Source: Eubacteriaceae bacterium
GTDB taxonomy: Bacteria; Bacillota; Clostridia; Peptostreptococcales; Anaerovoracaceae
Direction of reading: 5' to 3'
NCBI GenBank assembly: GCA_902362805.1
Contig: CABIXY010000008.1
Coordinates: 90,753-154,752, forward strand
DNA length: 64,000 nucleotides
The translations under genes and the position numbers were made by a program. A model generated the notes under the pieces. The model saw only the letters and a list, made by a program, of their open reading frames with translations. It had not been told where the DNA came from and ran no database searches. This document shows positions 1 through 8,505 of this stretch, piece after piece (position 1 is the stretch's first letter; each line of letters starts with the position of its first letter).

Positions 1-460
1 TGAAATGGAAAACGGCGGCGTTATGAAGGGTGACCTCTATGAGGACATCGCGCCGATCACAGTAGAGAATTTTGAAAAATTGGCGAAAGACGGTTTTTAT
101 GACGGATTGACTTTTCACAGAGTGATTCCGGGATTCATGATCCAGGGAGGATGCCCAAAGGGTAATGGCACAGGCGGTCCGGGATACACGATCAAAGGAG
201 AGTTCAACTCCAATGGCGTGAAGAATGATCTGAAACATACGACAGGTGTTTTATCTATGGCAAGAACGATGGTTCCTGATTCAGCTGGCTCTCAGTTCTT
301 CGTCATGGTAGCGGACGCTCCGCATCTTGATGGAGAATATGCTGCGTTTGGTAAAATTACAGAGGGCGTAGACGTGGCTCTGGACATTGCCAATGTACCA
401 AGAGGAAGAATGGATGACCCCATTGAACCGGTCGTCATTAAAACTGTTACAGTCGAATAA
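1..460 (+). CDS. Cyclophilin-type peptidyl-prolyl isomerase, 5' end cut by window
   Basis: Cytoplasmic peptidyl-prolyl cis-trans isomerase of the cyclophilin family, which speeds proline isomerisation during protein folding. The sequence carries the family core [13 protein letters not shown] (with the catalytic Arg), [13 protein letters not shown] and the SAGSQFFV substrate-binding segment. The first in-frame ATG is at position 5, but the codon before it (GAA at 2-4) continues the frame and family members begin about nine residues earlier (a segment ending in IEMENGG), so the true start lies outside the window. No signal peptide can be judged. About 70 bases separate its stop from cysE, with no clear terminator. 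Confidence 0.9.
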   Translation, partial: EMENGGVMKGDLYEDIAPITVENFEKLAKDGFYDGLTFHRVIPGFMIQGGCPKGNGTGGPGYTIKGEFNSNGVKNDLKHTTGVLSMARTMVPDSAGSQFFVMVADAPHLDGEYAAFGKITEGVDVALDIANVPRGRMDDPIEPVVIKTVTVE

Positions 461-532
461 TTTGTTTGCGTAAAGCGGGAAATTTTGGGTATAAATACAA
501 AATTAATTCTTAATATGAAAGGATGAATCAAA

Positions 533-1204
533 ATGGCATTCTTTAGGGACGTTCATGAAGATATTCAGACAGTACTCAAAAAAGACCCGGCAGCGAGAAA
601 CAGTATAGAGGTTTTGCTGTGTTATCCGGGCGTTTGGGCGTTGATTTTTCATAAACCGGCTCATTCCCTGTATAAACACAAATTGAAACTATTGGCGAGA
701 ATCATTTCACAGTTTGCCAGGTGGCTGACAGGCGTAGAAATTCATCCGGGAGCTACGATTGGGCGCAGATGTTTTATCGACCACGGCATGGCAGTCGTTA
801 TCGGTGAAACTACTGAAATTGGCGATGATGTGACGCTATATCAGGGCGTCACTTTAGGCGGCACAGGAAAAGATACTGGAAAGCGTCATCCCACCATTGG
901 CAACAGAGTCATCGTCAGTTCTGGTGCCAGGGTTCTGGGGCCTTTCAAGGTGGGCGACGATGTGAAAATCGGCGCAGGTTCCATCGTGCTCAATGAGATT
1001 CCTCCGGGATGTACCGTTGTGGGGATTCCGGGCAAAATCGTCAAGAGATATGGGGAAAGCACAGAAGATCTCAACCAGGTCAATCTGCCGGACCCTGTAG
1101 CTACAGAGTTAGAATGCCTGCGCAGAAGAATTGTAATGCTGGAGAATAAGCTCAACCAGATCAATAAGCAAAATCAGAAAGGGAATGAAGATGAAAATAT
1201 ATAA
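533..1204 (+). CDS. cysE: Serine O-acetyltransferase
   Basis: Transfers acetyl from acetyl-CoA to L-serine to give O-acetylserine, the committed step of cysteine synthesis. The 223-residue protein has the short Firmicutes N-terminal helical region followed by left-handed hexapeptide repeats (about residues 65-175), including HPGATIGRRCFIDHG with the catalytic histidine and the GGTGKDTGKRHPTIG acetyl-CoA loop. The ATG at 533 is preceded by AAAGGATG at seven bases. The 3' end overlaps the cysS start region, so cysteine synthesis and cysteine charging are cotranscribed, a common Firmicutes arrangement. Confidence 0.95.
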   Translation: MAFFRDVHEDIQTVLKKDPAARNSIEVLLCYPGVWALIFHKPAHSLYKHKLKLLARIISQFARWLTGVEIHPGATIGRRCFIDHGMAVVIGETTEIGDDVTLYQGVTLGGTGKDTGKRHPTIGNRVIVSSGARVLGPFKVGDDVKIGAGSIVLNEIPPGCTVVGIPGKIVKRYGESTEDLNQVNLPDPVATELECLRRRIVMLENKLNQINKQNQKGNEDENI

Positions 1205-2591
1205 CACACTGACTAGAAAAAAGGAAGAGTTCGTACCGATTAAAAAAGGGGAAGTTTCTATCTATGTCTGTGGCCCTACCGTATATAATTTCTTTCATAT
1301 AGGTAACGCGAGACCCTTTGTCGTATTTGACACTTTGAGAAAGTATATGGAATACAGAGGCAATCGGGTAAAATTTGTCCAGAATTTTACTGATGTTGAC
1401 GACAAGATTATCAATAAGGCGAAGGAAGAGGGGATCACTGCTCCCGAAGTATCGGAAAAGTATATTGAGGAATATTACAAAGATGCTGCGGCACTTAACG
1501 TGAGGAAAGCTGACGTGCATCCGAAGGTATCAGAACACATTCAGGATATCGTTCGATTTGTTGAGACTTTGGTGGAAAAAGGGTATGCCTATGAAGCCGA
1601 TGGTGATGTTTATTTTTCCACGAGAAAGTTTCCGGAATACGGCAAACTTTCTAAGCAGAACATCGACGACTTAGAGTCGGGTGCAAGAATCGCCGTGGGC
1701 GAGGTAAAGCAGGATCCGCTGGATTTTGCCCTCTGGAAAGCGAGAAAGACCGACGACGAAATCGCCTGGGAATCACCATGGGGAATGGGGAGACCGGGTT
1801 GGCATATCGAATGCTCGGCGATGTCGAAAAAACACTTAGGCGAAACGATTGACATCCACGCCGGCGGCCAGGATTTGCAATTCCCGCATCATGAAAATGA
1901 AATTGCGCAGTCAGAATGCTGCAACGGCGCGCCTTTTGCTCACTACTGGATGCACAACGGCTATATTACGATTGATAATGAGAAAATGTCAAAATCCAAG
2001 GGCAACTTCTTTACTGTAAGAGATATTCTCAAAGAATACGACGGAGAAGTCATTCGTTTTTTCCTGCTGTCAGGGCATTATAGAAATCCGATCAACTTCA
2101 GCGACGCTTTGATGGAGCAGGCCAAGAACAGTCTTGGCAGAATGGAAAACTGCAAAGAGAACCTGATTTACCTGATGAAAGCAGGAGCTGAGGGACCGAT
2201 GACTTCTGCGGAAGAAGAGCAGCTGGCTGCGTATGATAAATATCGGCAGGAATTTATCAAAGTGATGGACGACGATCTCAATACCGCTGACGCTATCAGC
2301 GCTGTATTTGAGTTGGTAACGGTGGCGAATACTGCAGTGAAAGACGGTGCTACGAAGGAATTTGCGCAGAAGTCTCTGGAGACTCTGATGGAATTTGCCG
2401 ACGTTTTGGGCCTGCTGCAGGGCAAAGCTGATGAGGCGATCGATCCGGAGATTCAGAAGCTGGTTGACGAGAGACAAGAAGCGAGGAAGGCGAAGAATTT
2501 TGCCAGAGCTGACGAAATCAGAGATTTATTGAAAGAAAAGGGGATTACCCTGAAGGATACACCACAGGGTGTACAGATTATAAAAGAATAG
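1191..2591 (+). CDS. cysS: Cysteinyl-tRNA synthetase
   Basis: Class I aminoacyl-tRNA synthetase that charges tRNA-Cys. Visible are the zinc-ligand CGPT at the N-terminus, the HIGH-like motif FHIGNAR, further zinc ligands HIEC and FPHHENE, and the KMSKS loop in NEKMSKSKGN, all in canonical order, with a helical anticodon-binding C-terminus ending in a KxKGITLKDTPQG tail. Two ATGs are available: 1185 has its AAAGGG directly adjacent, whereas 1191 lies seven bases after it and gives the family-typical MKIYNTLTRKKE start, so 1191 is preferred (466 residues). It overlaps cysE by 14 bases and is followed after one base by mrnC. Confidence 0.96.
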   Translation: MKIYNTLTRKKEEFVPIKKGEVSIYVCGPTVYNFFHIGNARPFVVFDTLRKYMEYRGNRVKFVQNFTDVDDKIINKAKEEGITAPEVSEKYIEEYYKDAAALNVRKADVHPKVSEHIQDIVRFVETLVEKGYAYEADGDVYFSTRKFPEYGKLSKQNIDDLESGARIAVGEVKQDPLDFALWKARKTDDEIAWESPWGMGRPGWHIECSAMSKKHLGETIDIHAGGQDLQFPHHENEIAQSECCNGAPFAHYWMHNGYITIDNEKMSKSKGNFFTVRDILKEYDGEVIRFFLLSGHYRNPINFSDALMEQAKNSLGRMENCKENLIYLMKAGAEGPMTSAEEEQLAAYDKYRQEFIKVMDDDLNTADAISAVFELVTVANTAVKDGATKEFAQKSLETLMEFADVLGLLQGKADEAIDPEIQKLVDERQEARKAKNFARADEIRDLLKEKGITLKDTPQGVQIIKE

Positions 2592-2592
2592 T

Positions 2593-2982
2593 ATGAAACA
2601 ATTGAATCCAAGAGAAATAAATACAACGGCATTGGCTTTTTTAGGCGATGCCGTTTATGAAATATATGCGAGAAAATATGTAATGGACAGCGGGCAGAAA
2701 AATGCGGACAGGCTGCACAAGGAAGCCATCAAGTACGTGTGTGCTGACGGACAGGCAAAGGCGGTCAAATCCTTACTGGAGGACTTTTTGTCAGAAGAAG
2801 AAGTCAGCTTGGTAAAACGGGCCAGGAATCGGAAAACGGCGTCAAAGGCGAGAAGTGCAGACGCTGTAACCTACAAACTAGCTACGGCCTTCGAAGCATT
2901 GATGGGCTTTCTCTATCTGGACGGTCAGACACAGCGCCTGGAAGAAGTGGTGCTGGAGGCGTTGAAAAGAATTGAGGAGTGA
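2593..2982 (+). CDS. mrnC: Mini-ribonuclease III
   Basis: Mini-RNase III, an RNase III catalytic domain without the double-stranded RNA-binding domain, which matures 23S rRNA ends in Firmicutes. The 129-residue protein shows the catalytic signature FLGDAVYEIYAR near the N-terminus and the second acidic motif AFEALMGFLYL near the C-terminus, with the RARN(R)KTASK region between them. It follows cysS by one base and its stop overlaps possible GTG starts of thyA, so it is part of the cysE-cysS-mrnC-thyA run. The position next to cysS is the usual one in Bacilli and Clostridia. Confidence 0.93.
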   Translation: MKQLNPREINTTALAFLGDAVYEIYARKYVMDSGQKNADRLHKEAIKYVCADGQAKAVKSLLEDFLSEEEVSLVKRARNRKTASKARSADAVTYKLATAFEALMGFLYLDGQTQRLEEVVLEALKRIEE

Positions 2983-2987
2983 TAGTG

Positions 2988-3818
2988 ATGAGTAAAGCGG
3001 ATGGATTATTTGTGAATATGTGCCGTGAGATTTTGGATCACGGTTTTTCTACCGAGGGGCAGGAAGTCAGAGCGAGATGGGAAGACGGGTCGCCTGCTTA
3101 CACGATAAAAACCTTTGGCGTGGTCAATCGGTATGACTTACAGGATGAGTTTCCGGCCTTGACCCTGCGGCCGACAGCCATTAAATCGGCGGTGGATGAG
3201 ATGCTCTGGATTTGGCAGAAGAAATCCAATAATATCAACGATTTGAAGAGCCATATCTGGGACGAATGGGCTGACGAAGGCGGTTCCATTGGCAAGGCTT
3301 ATGGCTATCAGCTAGGTGTCAAATACAGGTTCAAGCAGGGTGAAATGGACCAAGTGGATAATGTTATCTGGCAGCTTAAAAATACGCCGCAGTCGAGACG
3401 TATCATGACCAACATCTACAACTTTGCAGATTTGATGGAAATGGGTCTGGAACCCTGCGCTTACAGCATGACCTTTAACGTGACGGGGAACAAGCTCAAT
3501 GCGATTTTGAATCAGCGTTCTCAGGATATTCTTGCCGCTAATAACTGGAATGTGGTGCAATATTCTGTTTTGGTGTACATGTTGGCCCAGGTGTGCGGCT
3601 TTGAACCGGGGGAATTGGTTCACGTCATCGCTGACGCCCATATCTATGATAAACATATTCCGATTATCGAAGAACTGATCCAGCGGCCGCAGTATCCGGC
3701 ACCAAAGTTCAGCCTCAACCCGGATGTGAAGGACTTCTACGACTTTACTACCGATGACTTGATCATCGAGGATTATCAGAAAAACCCTCAGGTCAAGAAT
3801 ATACCAATCGCGGTGTAA
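2988..3818 (+). CDS. thyA: Thymidylate synthase, folate-dependent ThyA family
   Basis: Converts dUMP to dTMP using methylene-tetrahydrofolate and releases dihydrofolate. Family marks are IWDEWADE, SRRIMTN (phosphate-binding arginines), LEPCAYS with the nucleophilic cysteine, NQRSQDILAANNWN and the C-terminal PIAV. The sequence is divergent from the E. coli type (WNVVQY where FNIASY is usual) but all key residues are kept. Starts at GTG 2979, GTG 2985 and ATG 2988 are possible; GAGGAG at 2974-2979 is eight bases from 2988, which is chosen (276 residues). The adjacent folA supplies the dihydrofolate reductase that this enzyme requires. Many Clostridia have flavin-dependent ThyX in this slot. 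Confidence 0.9.
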   Translation: MSKADGLFVNMCREILDHGFSTEGQEVRARWEDGSPAYTIKTFGVVNRYDLQDEFPALTLRPTAIKSAVDEMLWIWQKKSNNINDLKSHIWDEWADEGGSIGKAYGYQLGVKYRFKQGEMDQVDNVIWQLKNTPQSRRIMTNIYNFADLMEMGLEPCAYSMTFNVTGNKLNAILNQRSQDILAANNWNVVQYSVLVYMLAQVCGFEPGELVHVIADAHIYDKHIPIIEELIQRPQYPAPKFSLNPDVKDFYDFTTDDLIIEDYQKNPQVKNIPIAV

Positions 3819-3879
3819 TGGGGCTCGCCACAGTTTCTGAAAGAAACGGCAAAAGTTTAATTTTGAAAGGAACAGATAA

Positions 3880-4368
3880 ATGAAACTCATACTTGCAACA
3901 GATGAAAACTGGGCTATTGGGAAGGACGGAGGTCTGCTCTGCCACATCCCCGGCGATTTAAAGTATTTTAAAGAGCGAACCCGCGGAAAGACAGTGGTGA
4001 TGGGGCGGCCTACGCTGGAGAGCCTGCCTGGCGGCAAACCTTTACCCCATCGGGACAACATTGTTCTGACCACGCGGGAAGACTACGCTCCCGAAGGCGT
4101 TTTGATTGTCCATTCTGCAGATGAGCTTGACGACATGCTGACAAAATATGACAGCGAAGATGTTTTTATTATCGGAGGCGGCAAGGTCTACAGGGAGTTC
4201 CTTCCCAAATGTGATACTTGCTACATTACGAAAATTTATCAGAAATTTGAGGCCGATACTTGGTTTGTAAATTTAGACGAGATGGACGAGTTTGAAATCG
4301 TCTGGCAAAGTGAGATGCAGGAAGAGAAGGGTATCCGCTATCAGTTTTTTGAATATAGGAGAAAATAA
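3880..4368 (+). CDS. folA: Dihydrofolate reductase
   Basis: NADPH-dependent reduction of dihydrofolate to tetrahydrofolate. The 162-residue protein has the WAIGKDGGLLCHIPGD segment with the active-site aspartate followed by LKYFKERT, the VVMGRPTLESLPGG NADPH-binding segment, and the FIIGGGKVY glycine pair. It lies 61 bases after thyA with AAAGGAAC before the ATG, and three bases before rlmB. Pairing with thyA closes the folate cycle that ThyA drives. Trimethoprim sensitivity cannot be judged from sequence alone. Confidence 0.94.
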   Translation: MKLILATDENWAIGKDGGLLCHIPGDLKYFKERTRGKTVVMGRPTLESLPGGKPLPHRDNIVLTTREDYAPEGVLIVHSADELDDMLTKYDSEDVFIIGGGKVYREFLPKCDTCYITKIYQKFEADTWFVNLDEMDEFEIVWQSEMQEEKGIRYQFFEYRRK

Positions 4369-4371
4369 GCT

Positions 4372-5259
4372 ATGGCAGAAAAGAAAAAAAAAAAGAGAAA
4401 TTGGGAAGAAATCAACGGACGGAAGGGCAAGCGTTATGTTCCGAGGGCGGAAGGAAAAGGTCAGAGACCTGCAAGGCCTGTGAAGGCTGTAAAAGCTGAT
4501 GCCTACGAGGTGTATGAAGAGCAGACCTCCGAAAATGTCATTATCGGCAGAAATCCAGTGATTGAGGCATTGAAAAACGACAGAGAAATAGAAAAAATTT
4601 TAATAGGAAAAGGCGCTGAAGGTTCCATCGCTAAAATCATCGGCATGGCCAAAGACAAGCAGATTCCTATTTATCAGAGCGATAAGATTACTTTAGACAG
4701 AATTGCAGCAGGAGGCTCCCATCAAGGGGTCATCGCCTATGCGTCTGCTTATCGTTACGCTGAGATAGAGGACATCTATGCCCTGGCAGAAAAGAGGGGA
4801 GAAGACCCATTTATCATTATTTTAGACAATCTGGAGGACCCTCATAACCTGGGGGCTATCATGAGAACGGCTGAATGCGCAGGAGCGCACGGTGTCATCA
4901 TACCAAAACGCCGCGCTTGCGGCTTGACTGAAGCGGCGGTCAAAGCTTCCGCAGGTGCCGTAGAATATGTACCATGCGTGAAAGTTGCCAACATCGGGCA
5001 GACCATTGACCGGCTGAAAGAAAACGGTATCTGGATTGCGGCCTGTGATATGGGCGGTGTAAATTATTACAATCAGGACTTGACAGGGAAAATCGCTCTG
5101 GTCATCGGCAGTGAAGGCACCGGCATCAGCCAGTTGGTTAGAAAAAAGTGCGATTATATCGTTTCCATGCCTATGGTTGGAAAGATTACATCATTGAACG
5201 CATCCAATGCGGCAGCGATTTTGATGTATGAGGTAAGAAAACAGAGAGATGGAAAATAA
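4372..5259 (+). CDS. rlmB: 23S rRNA 2'-O-ribose methyltransferase, SpoU/RlmB type
   Basis: SPOUT-class AdoMet-dependent RNA ribose methyltransferase, probably for the conserved 23S guanosine 2251. About 55 lysine- and arginine-rich residues precede the substrate-binding domain, which begins near NVIIGRNPVIEAL. The catalytic domain has motif 1 LEDPHNLGAIMRTAE, motif 2 LVIGSEGTGIS and motif 3 ITSLNASNAAAILMYE, the last forming the knotted AdoMet site. The gene ends inside the sigH start (11-base overlap), the standard rlmB-sigH order of Clostridia. The exact target nucleotide is inferred from family only. Confidence 0.9.
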   Translation: MAEKKKKKRNWEEINGRKGKRYVPRAEGKGQRPARPVKAVKADAYEVYEEQTSENVIIGRNPVIEALKNDREIEKILIGKGAEGSIAKIIGMAKDKQIPIYQSDKITLDRIAAGGSHQGVIAYASAYRYAEIEDIYALAEKRGEDPFIIILDNLEDPHNLGAIMRTAECAGAHGVIIPKRRACGLTEAAVKASAGAVEYVPCVKVANIGQTIDRLKENGIWIAACDMGGVNYYNQDLTGKIALVIGSEGTGISQLVRKKCDYIVSMPMVGKITSLNASNAAAILMYEVRKQRDGK

Positions 5260-5872
5260 GGAACTAAATCTGCTGTCGGATGAGTCTATCGTAAAGATGG
5301 CCCAGGAAGGCAGCAGCACAGCTTATGAATATCTGATTAACAAATATAAAGAACTGGCCAAGGTTAAATCGAAAACTTATTTTATCGCCGGAGCAGATAA
5401 CGAAGATGTCATTCAAGAAGGAATGATCGGCATTTTCAAAGCAATTCGTGATTTCGATGAGAATGGAGACGCTTCTTTTCGTACCTTTGCAGAGTTGTGT
5501 GTCAACCGGCAGATCATCACAGCGATTAAGCATGCCAATCGGCAAAAGCATCAAATTCTGAACGAATCTGTCTCGCTCAGTGCAGGAGAAGATACGGACG
5601 GTGATGAAGCGCAGTCGCTCTCTGAAAAATTAGCTGCAACAAGCCCGGAGACGGATCCGGTCAGCATGATGTTGATGAAAGAAGTCGTCGACTATCTCAA
5701 AGCCAATGAGCAGGATATATTCAGCCCTTTTGAAAACAAAGTTTGGAATGAGATGCTGAAGGGGAAGAACTATAGAGAAATCGCGTTTAAACTGCGCAGG
5801 CCGACTAAAACAGTGGATAACGCCATGCAGAGAATTAAGAAAAAAATACAGAGCTACCTTGAGATTTCGTGA
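5249..5872 (+). CDS. sigH: RNA polymerase sigma-H factor (SigH/Spo0H type)
   Basis: Alternative sigma-70 family factor for transition-state and early sporulation genes. Region 2 is seen as NEDVIQEGMIGIFKAIRDFD and region 4 helix-turn-helix as NYREIAFKLRRPTKTVDNAM, with a variable acidic linker between. The length (207) fits SigH. The start overlaps rlmB by 11 bases and has only a weak purine-rich Shine-Dalgarno sequence, suggesting translational coupling. In most Clostridia sigH is followed by rpmG-secE-nusG-rplK; here it is followed by an unrelated acetyltransferase gene. Confidence 0.92.
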   Translation: MENKELNLLSDESIVKMAQEGSSTAYEYLINKYKELAKVKSKTYFIAGADNEDVIQEGMIGIFKAIRDFDENGDASFRTFAELCVNRQIITAIKHANRQKHQILNESVSLSAGEDTDGDEAQSLSEKLAATSPETDPVSMMLMKEVVDYLKANEQDIFSPFENKVWNEMLKGKNYREIAFKLRRPTKTVDNAMQRIKKKIQSYLEIS

Positions 5873-5925
5873 CTTTGGTTGGGTCAATTGCTGCAGCAAT
5901 GGCTGGATACAGACGGCTCCGGTTG

Positions 5926-6001
5926 TGATACAATGTTCATACCTGCTGACAGGCAGGTGGTAAGCGGACAGAGTTTCGTGCATATGACAAGTTGTCATAT
6001 G
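5926..6001 (+). promoter_or_regulatory. Extended -10 promoter and perfect palindrome before GNAT gene
   Basis: An extended -10 element, TG-A-TACAAT (5926-5934), lies about 80 bases before the acetyltransferase gene without a good -35. Between it and the Shine-Dalgarno sequence is a perfect inverted repeat, CATATGACAA (5981-5990), one central G, then TTGTCATATG (5992-6001). The right arm abuts GGGGGAGGTG. It could be a repressor operator just downstream of the start of transcription or an mRNA hairpin next to the ribosome site. Confidence 0.55.
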
Positions 6002-6015
6002 GGGGAGGTGTGTAT

Positions 6016-6522
6016 ATGAAGGACATTGTAACAAAGAGATTGATCATTACAGAGGCGGGAGAAGAACATCTCGATACGATTATCGCCCTGGAATCCCATC
6101 CCGAGAATCGGGATTATCTGTGGATTGGCACTTATGAGGAACATGCAGCGGAAATTGATGACCCGAATCACTTGCTTTTGATCTTTAAGAAGAAAAAAGA
6201 TGGTGTGATTGTTGGGTATGCTTTGATTAGGTTGGATTTTAAATCGAATGTCTTTGAACTTCGGCGAATTGCAATTTCGGAAAAAGCGGCTGGGTTCGGC
6301 AGAGAAGCTATGGCGGCTTTACTGAGATTTGCCTTTGAAGAGATGGAGACGAATCGATTCTGGTTGGACGTATATCCTGACAATTTGGTTGGTATTAAAC
6401 TTTATGAGAGCCTGGGTATGCATCGGGATGGGGTGTTGCGGCAGAACTATAAAGCCGAAAGAGGTTATCTCGATCAGATTATTTACTCCATGTTACGCAG
6501 CGAATATGAGGCGTTTTTTTGA
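6016..6522 (+). CDS. GNAT-family N-acetyltransferase, RimJ/RimL-like
   Basis: Acetyl-CoA-dependent N-acetyltransferase of unknown substrate. The 168-residue protein has the GNAT beta-strand/acetyl-CoA motif around RRIAISEKAAGFGREAMAAL and the late motif RFWLDVYPDNLVGIKLYESLGM, followed by YLDQIIYSML, typical of RimJ/RimL-like enzymes that modify ribosomal proteins or small molecules. The ATG at 6016 follows a very strong GGGGGAGGTG by five bases; an upstream TTG at 5992 is less likely. The gene has its own promoter region with a palindrome and a downstream terminator, so it forms a single-gene unit. Confidence 0.85.
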   Translation: MKDIVTKRLIITEAGEEHLDTIIALESHPENRDYLWIGTYEEHAAEIDDPNHLLLIFKKKKDGVIVGYALIRLDFKSNVFELRRIAISEKAAGFGREAMAALLRFAFEEMETNRFWLDVYPDNLVGIKLYESLGMHRDGVLRQNYKAERGYLDQIIYSMLRSEYEAFF

Positions 6523-6523
6523 T

Positions 6524-6549
6524 AAATACGGCATGAGCCGTATTTTTTC
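6524..6549 (+). terminator. Intrinsic terminator after GNAT gene
   Basis: Nine-base stem AAATACGGC / GCCGTATTT around ATGA, running into a T stretch at 6541-6549 just after the stop codon. Confidence 0.85.
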
Positions 6550-6593
6550 ATAAAAATATCACAAAATATCTACGGATTGATGACTTCAAATTG

Positions 6594-6622
6594 TTGACAA
6601 TCCGTGAAAAATATAGTACGAT
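6594..6622 (+). promoter_or_regulatory. Sigma-A promoter of tRNA-Thr and tuf
   Basis: TTGACA at 6594-6599 and TACGAT at 6617-6622 with a 17-base spacer, ending 17 bases before the tRNA. This would drive a joint tRNA-Thr/tuf transcript, as no further promoter is seen between them. Confidence 0.8.
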
Positions 6623-6639
6623 TACTTAAGATGTGACAG

Positions 6640-6716
<77 letters not shown>

Positions 6717-6757
6717 AAAAATTTAATTTGTTATTTATTTAAAGGAGAAACGTAAAA

Positions 6758-7951
6758 ATGGCAAAGCAAAAATTCGAGAGAAACAAACCGCATATCAATA
6801 TCGGAACAATCGGTCACGTAGACCACGGAAAGACCACTCTGACAGCAGCGATCACAACGACACTGTACCAGAGATATGAACTGGGAGAGAAGGTGGCCTT
6901 CGACCAGATCGACAAGGCGCCGGAAGAAAAAGAAAGAGGAATCACGATCTCAACAGCACACGTTGAGTATGAAACCCCGAACAGACACTATGCCCACGTA
7001 GACTGCCCGGGCCATGCCGACTATGTAAAGAACATGATCACAGGAGCAGCACAGATGGACGGAGCGATCCTGGTAGTGGCAGCAACAGACGGACCGATGC
7101 CGCAGACAAGGGAGCACATCCTGCTGTCAAGACAGGTAGGCGTGCCATATATCGTGGTATTCCTGAACAAGTGCGACATGGTGGATGACGAGGAACTGCT
7201 GGACCTGGTAGAGATGGAAGTAAGAGAGCTGCTTTCCGAGTATGAATTCCCTGGAGACGACACACCGATCATCAGAGGATCCGCGCTGAAGGCACTGGAA
7301 GATCCTGCAGGAGAATGGGGAGACAAGATCGTGGAGCTGTTCGAGGAGATCGACGCATACATCCCTGAACCTGAGAGAGCAAACGACAAGCCATTCCTGA
7401 TGCCTGTAGAGGACGTATTCTCCATCACAGGAAGAGGAACCGTAGCGACAGGAAGAGTCGAGAGAGGCGTGCTGAAGGTAGGCGAGGAAGTAGAGATCAT
7501 CGGACTTTCGGAAGAGAAGAGAAGCGTAGTCGTAACAGGACTGGAAATGTTCAGAAAGCTGTTGGACGAAGCAGAGACAGGAGACAACATCGGAGCACTG
7601 CTGAGAGGCGTGCAGAGGGATGAGATCGAAAGAGGACAGGTACTGGCAAAACCAGGAACCATCCATCCGCATACAAAGTTCAAGGGACAGGTATACGTAC
7701 TGAAGAAGGAAGAAGGCGGAAGACATACGCCGTTCTTCAACGGATACAGACCGCAGTTCTACTTCAGAACGACAGACGTAACAGGAGACCTGCAGTTACC
7801 GGAAGGCACAGAGATGTGCATGCCTGGAGACAACGTAGTGATGGAGATCGCGCTGATCACACCGATCGCTATCGAGGAAGGGCTGAGATTCGCCATCAGA
7901 GAAGGCGGAAGGACAGTCGGATCCGGCGTAGTAACTGAGATCATCGAATAG
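6758..7951 (+). CDS. tuf: Elongation factor Tu
   Basis: GTPase that delivers aminoacyl-tRNA to the ribosome. G1 GHVDHGKTT, switch [11 protein letters not shown]4 NKCD and G5 GSALKA are all present in a 397-residue protein, followed by the two beta-barrel domains with GRVERG and the C-terminal [11 protein letters not shown]. The Shine-Dalgarno AAAGGAGAAA lies ahead of the ATG. Codon use is strongly biased and differs from the flanking genes, as expected for a very highly expressed gene. It stands apart from rpsL-rpsG-fusA, which are not in this window. Confidence 0.99.
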   Translation: MAKQKFERNKPHINIGTIGHVDHGKTTLTAAITTTLYQRYELGEKVAFDQIDKAPEEKERGITISTAHVEYETPNRHYAHVDCPGHADYVKNMITGAAQMDGAILVVAATDGPMPQTREHILLSRQVGVPYIVVFLNKCDMVDDEELLDLVEMEVRELLSEYEFPGDDTPIIRGSALKALEDPAGEWGDKIVELFEEIDAYIPEPERANDKPFLMPVEDVFSITGRGTVATGRVERGVLKVGEEVEIIGLSEEKRSVVVTGLEMFRKLLDEAETGDNIGALLRGVQRDEIERGQVLAKPGTIHPHTKFKGQVYVLKKEEGGRHTPFFNGYRPQFYFRTTDVTGDLQLPEGTEMCMPGDNVVMEIALITPIAIEEGLRFAIREGGRTVGSGVVTEIIE

Positions 7952-7966
7952 AATACTTGCTAAATC

Positions 7967-7999
7967 AGCCCGTGGCGTTGTTGCTGCGGGCTTTTCGTT
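7967..7999 (+). terminator. Intrinsic terminator of tuf
   Basis: AGCCCG (7967-7972) pairs with CGGGCT (7987-7992) and runs into TTTTCGTTT. Confidence 0.7.
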
Positions 8000-8197
8000 T
8001 CCTTGAAGCCCTAGCCCGATTTGCGGGCGCAAATCGATGGCAGGCCTCATGCGAGAAACTCCCAAATCTTTGATTTGGTGAGTTTTACCGCCACGTACCC
8101 CGTGTACGCTCCGGGACTCAGAGCCCTTGCGCCTAGCCACGGACTGATTTCTCTGCGTATTTCCGGTAATTGAAGGTAATTGGATAACAATAGGAAA
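7997..8197 (-). repeat. Structured repeat element, copy 1 of 3 (read on minus strand)
   Basis: Read on the minus strand, this copy has a closing stem AGGAAAC/GTTTCCT (8192-8198 and 7997-8003), hairpin I (8056-8061 with 8080-8085 and 8062-8068 with 8072-8078, one bulged A), the linker GCATGAGGCCTGCC (8039-8052), hairpin II CGATTTGCG/CGCAAATCG (8017-8036) and the tail GGGCTAGGGCTTC (8005-8017). The same order occurs at 20379-20505 and 45850-46006 with different stem sequences but preserved pairing. It resembles a dispersed structured RNA or a palindromic repeat; no known family was recognised. Confidence 0.65.
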
Positions 8198-8219
8198 CCC
8201 GCGGGAAACCGCGGGTTTT
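8195..8219 (+). terminator. GC-rich hairpin with T run
   Basis: AAACCCGCGG / CCGCGGGTTT around a GAAA tetraloop, followed by TTTTG. It overlaps the outer stem of the structured repeat, so the two would compete, or it belongs to that element. Confidence 0.6.
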
Positions 8220-8309
8220 GTTGTGGGCGGAACCAGGGGGTGTAGCAGGCAGGGCTGCCCTAGGAGGACAGCGATATGGTTTTACCCGTCATTTTATAAA
8301 AAAGGGCCG

Positions 8310-8442
8310 AAAGCACCTAAAAAATGCCGCCGGCTGCAAAGGGGGTGGCCTGCGTCAATGGCTCTAACGGTTGAAACTCCGTCATGGCTTCCCTCCAGCC
8401 ACCCCTGTCAGCCTCCAGATTATTGGAATTTTTAGGTGCTTT
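8310..8442. repeat. 133-base element bounded by 14-base perfect inverted repeats
   Basis: AAAGCACCTAAAAA (8310-8323) pairs perfectly with TTTTTAGGTGCTTT (8429-8442). Inside, GGGGTGGC (8342-8349) pairs with GCCACCCC (8398-8405), and smaller hairpins lie within (ACGG/CCGT at about 8368-8382). A TTTTGCATTTTTTT stretch follows. It could be a small structured RNA with terminator or a MITE-like remnant. An open frame across it shows no homology-like character. Confidence 0.55.
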
Positions 8443-8505
8443 TGCATTTTTTTGTGTCAATAGGGGTTAAAAGTGCGCTGCCAGGGGCGCTTAGCAGGGG
8501 AGCAG

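Noticed and set aside
3312..4073. 253-codon minus-strand frame over thyA and folA
   Set aside because: Fully overlaps two clear genes in the other direction and shows no domain pattern.
7021..7740. Long minus-strand frames inside tuf
   Set aside because: Shadow frames caused by the biased codon use of tuf; no ribosome sites.
8223..8435. Open frame of 70 codons across the fold-back element
   Set aside because: No ribosome site, composition dictated by the inverted repeats, no protein-like pattern.
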